This document shows positions 58,265 to 64,000 of a DNA stretch of 64,000 nucleotides, piece after piece (position 1 is the first letter of the stretch; each line of letters opens with the position of its first letter). The notes below the pieces were generated by a model that saw only the letters and a program-made list of their open reading frames with translations, was not told the origin of the DNA and did not search any database. Origin of the DNA: Kutzneria buriramensis (GTDB lineage Bacteria > Actinomycetota > Actinomycetes > Mycobacteriales > Pseudonocardiaceae); assembly GCF_043575855.1 (NCBI RefSeq), contig NZ_CP144375.1:6076001-6140000 (forward strand), given 5' to 3'. Position numbers and translations under genes: made by a program.

Positions 58265-58687
58265 ATGAGGGGCATCCACGAGCGACTGCTCACCGAGACG
58301 CTCGTGCCGGAGCTGGCGCCGGGTGAGCGCCTGGAACTGCTCGGCCAGGCCAGCGTCAGCACGACCTCGATGCGCGAGCAGATCGGCATCGCGGTGGCGA
58401 CGGCGGTGCTGACCGGCGGCATGATGGCGGGGACGGTGGCGCCGTCGACGATCTACCTGGCGCTGACCGACCACCGCCTGCTGCTGGTCCAGCCGGGCGT
58501 GACGCTCCGGAGATCGAAGGTGATCGCGAGCATCCCGCGTCGCCTGATCATGCTGAGCGGCCTCAAACGTGGCCCACTGAAGGTGCGGTTCAAGCTGGCA
58601 GTGGACGGCGAGCCGCTAGTGATCAACGTCGCCTTCATCTTCGCCAAGGCGGACGGGATGCGCTTCGCGGAGGCCCTCGCCGGCTAG
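58265..58687 (+). CDS. Small PH-domain-like protein of unknown function
   Basis: The 140-residue protein has a hydrophobic central segment (GIAVATAVLTGGMMAGTVAP, ~42-61) and a beta-rich C-terminal part (TIYLALTDHRLLLVQPGV, FKLAVDGEPLVINVAFI, then a final helix GMRFAEAL). This resembles bacterial PH-like domains that follow a hydrophobic hairpin. ATG 58265 has GGAAGG shortly upstream. Its stop overlaps the convergent menF end by 3 nt. It is the first gene after the DnaA-box-like cluster, whose effect, if any, might fall on it. Confidence 0.65.
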   Translation: MRGIHERLLTETLVPELAPGERLELLGQASVSTTSMREQIGIAVATAVLTGGMMAGTVAPSTIYLALTDHRLLLVQPGVTLRRSKVIASIPRRLIMLSGLKRGPLKVRFKLAVDGEPLVINVAFIFAKADGMRFAEALAG

Positions 58688-59925
58688 TCGGCACGCTCCA
58701 GGGCGTCGCGGATCGGGATCATCTTCGCGGCGGCCTCGGCGACCTCGGTGTCGGGATCGGAATCGGGCACGACACCGCCGCCGGCGAACAGCCGCACGGT
58801 GGACCCGGCGACCTGCGCGCACCGCAGCGCGATGCCGACCTCGCCGTCGCCGTTGGCGTCGACCCAGCCGACGGGCCCGGCGTACCGGCCGCGGTCCATG
58901 CCCTCCAACTCGGTGATGGTGGCCACGGCCTTCGCCCGCGGAGTGCCGCCGACAGCGGCGGTGGGATGCACGGCCCCGGCCAGCCGCAGCAGCGACGACT
59001 CGCCGGCCAGCTCGCCGGCGACATCGCTGGCCAAGTGCATGACGTTCGGCAGTCGCAGCACGTGCGGACGCGGCGACACGGACATCGAGGAACAGAACGG
59101 TCGAAGCGCCTCGGCCAGCGACTCGACGGCGTAGGTGTGCTCGCCCTGGTTCTTGGCCGACGCCAGCAGCTCCTGCGCCAGCTCGTCAGCGTCCACGCCG
59201 GCGTGCGGCCACATCGTGCCGGCGAGCACCCGGGAGTACACCCGTGAGTCCTGCCGGCGCATCAGCATCTCCGGCGTCGCGCCGACGAGTCCGTCCACCG
59301 AGAAGACCCAGCAGCTCGGATACTTCGCCGACAGGCCGTGCAGCAGGAACCGCGGATCGACGGTCTCCTCGACGCTGGCCACGAGGTCATGCGCGAGCAC
59401 GACCTTGTCCAGCTCTCCGGCCCGCATCCGCTTGACCGCCTGCTCCACCGCGTCCCGGTAGTCGGTGACCGACAGCTCACCCTCGGAGTAGCGGATCGTG
59501 GACGGCTTGCGCACCGGCTCGACCGCGTGGAACGGCCCCTCCGCCGGCTCGCCGATCTCCGTCACCCACGTGATGCCGTCCCGGCGGCCGACCAGCACCT
59601 GCGGCACGACCAGCACGGACGAGCCGGGGTCGTCGGCGAACGCCATGCTGACGAACGCCACCGGCCCGGAGCCGGGCAGCCCGACCTCGTCCGCGCAGTC
59701 GATGCCCGCGGCGTAATCCCGCCACCAGCGGTCGGCCTGCTCGAACCGGTCCGCGCCGGACGGCTCGAACCGGGCGGCCTCGCCCCAGCCGACCAGCCCC
59801 TCACCACGCATCACCCAGGCCAGCGCCTCCTCGGCGGAGGGCAGCAGCCGCAGCAGATCCTCGTCGGTGCGCACCACGCGGCTGCGGGCTCGCAAACCGG
59901 TGGCGCGGGGATTCGGAGCGGTCAT
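58684..59925 (-). CDS. menF: Isochorismate synthase
   Basis: The 413-residue chorismate-binding enzyme makes isochorismate for MenD. It has the family core: VLAHDLVASVEETVDPRFLL, CWVFSVDGLVGATPEMLMRR, LAGTMWPHAGVDADELAQEL, ELAGESSLLRLAGAVHPTAA, VGGTPRAKAV and the closing GVVPDSDPDTEVAEAAAKMI (Mg site). A siderophore-type EntC/DhbC role is less likely given the menaquinone setting. ATG 59925 is used; GTG 59928 is directly before it. It is convergent with the PH-like gene and divergent from the DUF3592 gene. Confidence 0.88.
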   Translation of the reverse strand: MTAPNPRATGLRARSRVVRTDEDLLRLLPSAEEALAWVMRGEGLVGWGEAARFEPSGADRFEQADRWWRDYAAGIDCADEVGLPGSGPVAFVSMAFADDPGSSVLVVPQVLVGRRDGITWVTEIGEPAEGPFHAVEPVRKPSTIRYSEGELSVTDYRDAVEQAVKRMRAGELDKVVLAHDLVASVEETVDPRFLLHGLSAKYPSCWVFSVDGLVGATPEMLMRRQDSRVYSRVLAGTMWPHAGVDADELAQELLASAKNQGEHTYAVESLAEALRPFCSSMSVSPRPHVLRLPNVMHLASDVAGELAGESSLLRLAGAVHPTAAVGGTPRAKAVATITELEGMDRGRYAGPVGWVDANGDGEVGIALRCAQVAGSTVRLFAGGGVVPDSDPDTEVAEAAAKMIPIRDALERAD

Positions 59926-59991
59926 CACGCCTTCGAGCGTAGAGCGCGGTCCGCCGGACCGTGACCCGGAGCGGGCCTACACTCGGGCGCT

Positions 59992-60498
59992 GTGGTGGAG
60001 AACGCAGTCGCGGCCCGACCGGTCGAGCAGGCCGGTCCGAACCGGACACGCTGGGCGTTCCTCGGTCTGGACCGGCTGCCGGCGGCCCGTCGTCGCTGGC
60101 TGATCGCCGTGGTGACGGCCGCGTCGCTGGTCACGGCCATGGGCCTGCTGCTGATCGCCGGGGCCTGGCGCGACGACCACGCCATCGAGTCCCGGCTGGG
60201 CAAGGCGGACGCCGACGTGCAGTCCGTGGCCTTCGACCGAACTGTCGTGAGGTTCACCACTCCCGACGGCACGACCCACATTCCGTACAACGGCGTGCTC
60301 TACCCGCAGGACCTCCAGGCGGGTCAGCGGGTGCAGATCGAGTACGACACGGCGCACCCGGACGAGCTGGTCCGCGTGGCCGGGCGCGACTACCGCCTGT
60401 CGTTCCTGCCGGTCGGCATGCTGTTCGCCATCACGTGGGCAGTCGCGGCTGGACTGGTCTGGTGGCTGCGACGTCCAAGGACTCCTGCCACCACGTGA
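59992..60498 (+). CDS. DUF3592-type membrane protein
   Basis: The 168-residue protein has TM1 (WLIAVVTAASLVTAMGLLLI, ~36-55), an extracytoplasmic beta domain (FDRTVVRFTTPDGTTHIPYN, then VQIEYDTAHPDELVRVAG) and TM2 (VGMLFAITWAVAAGLVWWL). This is the DUF3592 layout; the family is of unknown function. A membrane protein in this place precedes mgtA in mycobacteria (Rv0556), suggesting conserved linkage. The last 68 bp overlap the 3' end of the inositol phosphatase gene on the other strand, an unusually long convergent overlap. Confidence 0.75.
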   Translation: MVENAVAARPVEQAGPNRTRWAFLGLDRLPAARRRWLIAVVTAASLVTAMGLLLIAGAWRDDHAIESRLGKADADVQSVAFDRTVVRFTTPDGTTHIPYNGVLYPQDLQAGQRVQIEYDTAHPDELVRVAGRDYRLSFLPVGMLFAITWAVAAGLVWWLRRPRTPATT

Positions 60499-61300
60499 GC
60501 ACCTCGTCCGCAACGCCCGGCGCCGCGACCAGCAGGCCGTCCAAGGGCAGCGGATCGCCCTCGCCGCGCCGGTCGAGCACCACGGCGCCGGATTCCACGG
60601 CCAGCGCGACCGCGCCGGCGACGTCCCACTCGTGATAGCCGTGCAGCACGGCCGCGGCGGCATGGCCGAGCGCGACCTGTGCGACCGACAGCGCCGCGGA
60701 ACCGAGCACGCGCACGCCGGTGCGCGCCTTGGCCGCACGGGCGATGAAGCTGTCCATGCCGGGCCACGGGCCGGTCTTGGTCCACTCCGTGCACATCACG
60801 GCCCCGGCGACCTCGGTCTTGTCCACCAGCTTGACCGGCGTGCCGTTGGCCCGGGTGCCACGGCCGCGCGCGGCGGCGTAGATCTGCGCGCGGTACGGGT
60901 CGGCGACCACGCCGACCACCGGTCCGTGCACGTCGAGCAGCGCGAGGCTGTAGGCGCACCACGGGATGCCGGCGACGTAGTTGGTGGTGCCGTCCACCGG
61001 GTCGACCACCCAGCGGTACGGCGCGTCGTTGATCTCCTCGTCGGCGCCGAACGCGTCGCCGTGCACGGGGATGCCGGGGAACTCGCTGGCCAGCACGCGG
61101 CGGGTGTGGCGCTCCAGGGTGCGGTCGGTGTCGGTGACCCAGTCGAACGGGGAGTCCTTGGACTCCGGCCGCGCGCCGCGGCCGGCCGTCGCCGTGATCA
61201 CGTCGGACGCGTCGTTGGCCAGGCGACCGGCGACCTCCAGCGCCCGGGACAGCAGCCCGGGGTCCACCGGCTGAATCGATCGGGAGGACAAGAGGGTCAC
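60431..61300 (-). CDS. Inositol monophosphatase-family protein
   Basis: The 289-residue phosphatase has the metal-binding motif WVVDPVDGTTNYVAGIPW (~residues 95-112), the preceding Glu/Asp site (VTDTDRTLERHTRR, then HGDAFGADEE) and the C-terminal WDVAGAVALAVESGAVV. It should hydrolyse inositol-1-phosphate or related sugar phosphates, relevant to phosphatidylinositol and mycothiol pathways in actinobacteria. GVRVLGSAALSVAQVALGHA is the conserved middle region. It lies opposite the DUF3592 gene end and upstream of two mannosyltransferase-like genes, fitting a PI-mannoside theme (inference). Confidence 0.87.
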   Translation of the reverse strand: MTLLSSRSIQPVDPGLLSRALEVAGRLANDASDVITATAGRGARPESKDSPFDWVTDTDRTLERHTRRVLASEFPGIPVHGDAFGADEEINDAPYRWVVDPVDGTTNYVAGIPWCAYSLALLDVHGPVVGVVADPYRAQIYAAARGRGTRANGTPVKLVDKTEVAGAVMCTEWTKTGPWPGMDSFIARAAKARTGVRVLGSAALSVAQVALGHAAAAVLHGYHEWDVAGAVALAVESGAVVLDRRGEGDPLPLDGLLVAAPGVADEVLTWWQESLDVAATRPVQPRLPT

Positions 61301-61477
61301 GCCACCCGAGCGTGAACGCGCTCGGTGTCGCCGACGAGAATCAGAGGTGACGTCCCGGAGATCACCAGATCAAGTCTGCGGGCCGCCCGGGCCGGGCGGA
61401 ATCCCTGACCTGAGGAGTTCGGGCACCGTTCGCCATCCGGTCACCCTCCGTACGGGATGGGCGCGGACGCTGGGCGG

Positions 61478-62602
61478 GTGCGCGTCGCGATCGTCACCGA
61501 GAGCTTCCTGCCGCAGGTCAACGGGGTGACCAACTCCGTCGTCCAGGTGCTGGCGCACCTGCGCCGGTACGGTATCCAGAGCCTGGTCGTCGCGCCCGGG
61601 GCGGGTCCCGACCGCCATGAGGACACCCCGGTGGTGCGGCTGCCGGCCGTCGACTTCCCGTTCGTCAGCTCGCTGCCCGTGGGCGTGCCGACCCGCAAGG
61701 TGCTCACCGCGCTGGCCGACTTCAAGCCGGACCTGGTGCACCTGGCCTCACCGTTCGTGGTCGGCGCCCGCGGGCTGTCGGCGGCCCGCAAGCTCGGCCT
61801 GCCGACCATCGCTGTCTATCAGACCGACATCGCCGGCTTCGCCGGTTCGTACGGACTCGGGCTCGGCGCCAGAACCGCCTGGCGTTGGACCAAACGCCTG
61901 CACTCGCTGGCCACCCGCACCCTCGCGCCGTCCAGCTGGGCGGTCCGCGAGCTGCGGGAGCGCGGGGTGCCGCGGGTGCACCGGTGGGGCCGGGGCGTTG
62001 ACGTGGAGCGATACGATCCCACCAAGCGGGACGAGGCGCTGCACGCCCAGTTGGCGCCCAACGGCGAGCTGCTGGTCGGCTTCGTGGGGCGGCTCGCGCC
62101 GGAGAAGCGGGTCGACCGGCTCGCCGCGCTGAACGAGGCGCCGGGGGTGCGGCTGGTCGTCGTCGGCGCCGGCCCCGACGAGCAGGTGCTGCGGGACAAG
62201 CTGCCGGGGGCCGCGTTCCTGGGCATGAAGACCGGCGAGGAGCTGGCCCAGGTTTACGCGAGCCTGGACCTGTTCGTGCACACCGGGCCGCACGAGACGT
62301 TCTGCCAGACCGTGCAGGAGGCGCTGGCGTCCGGGCTGCCGGCGGTCGCACCGGACGCCGGTGGGCCGTCCGACCTGATCGACCACGGCCGTACCGGCTT
62401 CCTGCTGCCGCCGTGGGCCGACGACGAGTTCGCCGCCGGCCTGCGGCGAAGCGTGGATCTGCTGCGCGATGACGCCACCAGGGCCGCATTCGGTGCGGCC
62501 GCGCGTCGATCCGTGCAGGCCCGAACCTGGCCGGCGGTCTGCGACGAGCTGCTCGGGCACTACGCCGAGCTGCTCGACCAGCCGGAGTCTCGGTGCGCGT
62601 AG
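61478..62602 (+). CDS. mgtA: GDP-mannose-dependent alpha-mannosyltransferase (MgtA-like)
   Basis: The 374-residue GT4-family GT-B glycosyltransferase has an N-terminal VRVAIVTESFLPQVNGVTNS (acceptor side), a middle WGRGVDVERYDPTKRD and the donor-binding C-terminal half GFVGRLAPEKRVDRLAALNE, FVHTGPHETFCQTVQEALAS and VAPDAGGPSDLIDHGRTGFL (EX7E). The start and order (menD-side genes, DUF3592, this gene, menG) match the mycobacterial mgtA locus; MgtA mannosylates glucuronosyl-diacylglycerol there. The acceptor here is not known. GTG 61478 is chosen on family N-terminus; ATG 61457 would add 7 residues. It overlaps the next gene by 10 nt. Confidence 0.85.
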   Translation: MRVAIVTESFLPQVNGVTNSVVQVLAHLRRYGIQSLVVAPGAGPDRHEDTPVVRLPAVDFPFVSSLPVGVPTRKVLTALADFKPDLVHLASPFVVGARGLSAARKLGLPTIAVYQTDIAGFAGSYGLGLGARTAWRWTKRLHSLATRTLAPSSWAVRELRERGVPRVHRWGRGVDVERYDPTKRDEALHAQLAPNGELLVGFVGRLAPEKRVDRLAALNEAPGVRLVVVGAGPDEQVLRDKLPGAAFLGMKTGEELAQVYASLDLFVHTGPHETFCQTVQEALASGLPAVAPDAGGPSDLIDHGRTGFLLPPWADDEFAAGLRRSVDLLRDDATRAAFGAAARRSVQARTWPAVCDELLGHYAELLDQPESRCA

Positions 62603-63702
62603 TCCAGCTCGCCAATTTCTATGGACCACGATCCGGCGGGCTGCGCACCGCGTTGCACCACCTCGGCGCCGGCTACGTGCTGCGCGGGCACGAGGTCTAC
62701 CTCGTTGTTCCGGGTGATACCCCGTCGAGTGAACGCCTGGCCAACGGCGTCCGGCGCATCACGCTGCGTGCACCGGTTTTGCCCGGCACCGGCGGTTACC
62801 GCGCCGTCGACCCGTGGCGGGTGCGGGCGCTGCTCGACCAGCTCCGGCCGGACCGGCTGGAGGTCTCCGACCGCCTCACGCTGCGGGGGATGGGGCACTG
62901 GGCCCGCGACCACGACGTGCCCAGCGTCGTGATCTCGCACGAGCGGCTCGACCGGCTGCTGGAGCAGTTCCTGGTGCCGCACCGGCCGGCCGCGCGGGGC
63001 GCGGACTGGGCGAACCGGCGGATGGCCGCCAGCTACGACACCGTCGTCTGCACCACCGACTTCGCCCGCGAGGAGTTCGACCGCATCGGCGCCACCAACG
63101 TGCGCCGCGTCCCCCTCGGCGTCGACCTGCGCGAATTCACGCCTTGGCGGCGTGACACGGCAGTAAGGGGTGATCTCGTTCGCGGCGCCAGCACGTTGAT
63201 CGTCCACTGCGGCCGGCTGTCGCCCGAGAAGCACGTGGAACGCAGCGTCGACACCGTCGCCGAGCTGTACGAATCCGGCTACGACGTGCGCCTGGTCATC
63301 GCCGGCGACGGCCCGCGCCGCGAGGCCCTCGAACGCCGCGCCGCCGGCCTGCCCATCACCTTCCTCGGGTTCGTGTCGTCGCGGCCGCAGGTCGCCACCC
63401 TGCTCGCCTCCGCCGACGTGTCGCTCGCCCCCGGCCCGCACGAGACGTTCGGGCTCGCGGCGCTGGAGGCCCTCGCCTCCGGCACCCCCGTCGTCGTGTC
63501 CGCCTCTTCCGCATTGCGAGAAATCGTCGCCCCCGGCTGCGGCGCCGCCGTCTCCGACCACGCGCCCGCCTTCGCCTCCGCCGTCGCCGACCTGCTCGCC
63601 GACCCCGAGGCCGACCGCCGGGCCGCCGCCCGGGCCCGGGCCGAGGAGTTCCCCTGGCCCGCCGCCGTCGACGGGATGCTGGCCGCCCTGCGCGCGGGGT
63701 GA
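62593..63702 (+). CDS. GT4-family glycosyltransferase (probable mannosyltransferase)
   Basis: The 369-residue GT-B enzyme has VVQLANFYGPRSGGLRTALH at the N-terminus, RVPLGVDLREFTPWRRD, IVHCGRLSPEKHVERSVDTV, FLGFVSSRPQVATLLASADV and the EX7E-bearing LAPGPHETFGLAALEALASG. It overlaps the MgtA-like gene by 10 nt, so the two are translationally coupled and probably act on the same glycolipid, one after the other (inference). It is followed 15 nt later by menG. Donor sugar not shown; GDP-mannose is likely from the neighbour. Confidence 0.83.
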   Translation: MRVVQLANFYGPRSGGLRTALHHLGAGYVLRGHEVYLVVPGDTPSSERLANGVRRITLRAPVLPGTGGYRAVDPWRVRALLDQLRPDRLEVSDRLTLRGMGHWARDHDVPSVVISHERLDRLLEQFLVPHRPAARGADWANRRMAASYDTVVCTTDFAREEFDRIGATNVRRVPLGVDLREFTPWRRDTAVRGDLVRGASTLIVHCGRLSPEKHVERSVDTVAELYESGYDVRLVIAGDGPRREALERRAAGLPITFLGFVSSRPQVATLLASADVSLAPGPHETFGLAALEALASGTPVVVSASSALREIVAPGCGAAVSDHAPAFASAVADLLADPEADRRAAARARAEEFPWPAAVDGMLAALRAG

Positions 63703-63716
63703 CATAGGCTCCCGTC

Positions 63717-64000
63717 ATGTCGCGAGCCGGCTTGGACAAGAACCCGCGCGAGGTCGCCGAGATGTTCGACGGCGTGGCCAAGGGCTACGACCTGACGAAC
63801 TCCGTGATGACGCTCGGGTTCGACCGGCGGTGGCGCGAGTGGACCCGCAAGGTCCTCGACGCCAAGGCCGGGGAGAAGATCCTCGACCTCGCCGCCGGCA
63901 CCGCCGTGTCCACCGTCGAGTTCGGCAGCGCCGGCGCCTGGTGCGTCGCCGCCGATTTCTCCCTCGGCATGCTGCGTTCCGGCGCCCGCCGCCCCGTCCC
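63717..64000 (+). CDS. menG: Demethylmenaquinone methyltransferase (partial, 5' end)
   Basis: The first 94 codons are present; the gene runs off the right edge. It starts MSRAGLDKNPREVAEMFDGV, then YDLTNSVMTLGFDRRWREWT and the SAM-binding motif ILDLAAGTAVSTVEF, the UbiE/MenG signature. It methylates demethylmenaquinone, the last pathway step. The later SAM and catalytic regions lie outside the window. It is in the same direction as the two glycosyltransferases, as in mycobacteria where menG follows mgtA. Confidence 0.92.
   Translation, partial: MSRAGLDKNPREVAEMFDGVAKGYDLTNSVMTLGFDRRWREWTRKVLDAKAGEKILDLAAGTAVSTVEFGSAGAWCVAADFSLGMLRSGARRPV

Overview
This window is a core chromosomal segment of a high-GC actinomycete. 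Gene content and order (bldN with an rsbN-like partner, rex-hemACDB, hemL, a system II cytochrome c maturation set, men genes, mgtA-menG) fit a Pseudonocardiaceae-type organism, for example a Kutzneria or Amycolatopsis relative. Naming the family is inference. The order of conserved genes also recalls the Mycobacterium tuberculosis Rv0500-Rv0558 region (from general knowledge, no search run). GTG starts and 1-8 nt stop/start overlaps are frequent. I saw no rRNA, tRNA or convincing CRISPR.

Region by region. 1-10 kb: an acyltransferase tail, a secreted barrel protein, a D-amino-acid oxidase, YbjQ and an HAD-IB phosphatase. Then come a BldN-type sigma factor with its DUF5667 partner, an acyl-CoA ligase, a glutaredoxin, an ImmA/IrrE-like peptidase, a P450 and a membrane molybdopterin oxidoreductase. 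10.2-18.4 kb: rex behind its own operator, hemA-hemC-hemD(fusion)-hemB, four small membrane proteins and a TetR regulator. 18.4-28 kb: an orphan sugar-binding lipoprotein and a seven-gene MacAB-like export operon with two adaptors and a two-component system. 28-40 kb: hemL, a 4 x 77 bp repeat array, a phosphatase and a TlpA-like thioredoxin; then a phospholipase C, DUF1990, TetR and membrane-protein block; then ccdA-resB-ccsB and a MinD-like ATPase. 40-47.8 kb: a decayed ltrA copy, bldC, an AsnC regulator, a PLP enzyme, a secreted propeller-like protein and an ArsR-controlled stress module. 48.8-64 kb: menaquinone genes (menA, menE, menB, menD, menF, start of menG), a TnpB element, an M1 peptidase, a noncoding DnaA-box cluster, an inositol phosphatase and two mannosyltransferase-like enzymes.

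How it fits together: the window supplies haem (HemA, HemL, HemB, HemC, HemD), cytochrome c maturation (TlpA-like, CcdA, ResB, CcsB) and most of menaquinone synthesis, with Rex sensing NADH/NAD+ in front of the haem operon. It is a respiratory-chain assembly region, with developmental regulators (BldN, BldC) placed among the haem and respiration genes.

Most interesting items: (1) a tandem array of four 77-bp units between hemL and the phosphatase gene, in which each unit is a tiny GTG...TGA reading frame overlapping the next by GTGA, closely resembling mycobacterial MIRU repeats; (2) five same-strand DnaA-box-like 9-mers in 74 bp far from any dnaA gene, next to a degenerate ~50-bp repeat; (3) a long nested inverted repeat between bldC and the AsnC gene; (4) a solitary TnpB element with hairpin ends flanked by a 12-bp direct repeat; (5) an ltrA gene broken by an in-frame stop and carrying an exact 78-bp duplication; (6) clear palindromic operators for Rex, two TetR proteins and an ArsR protein.
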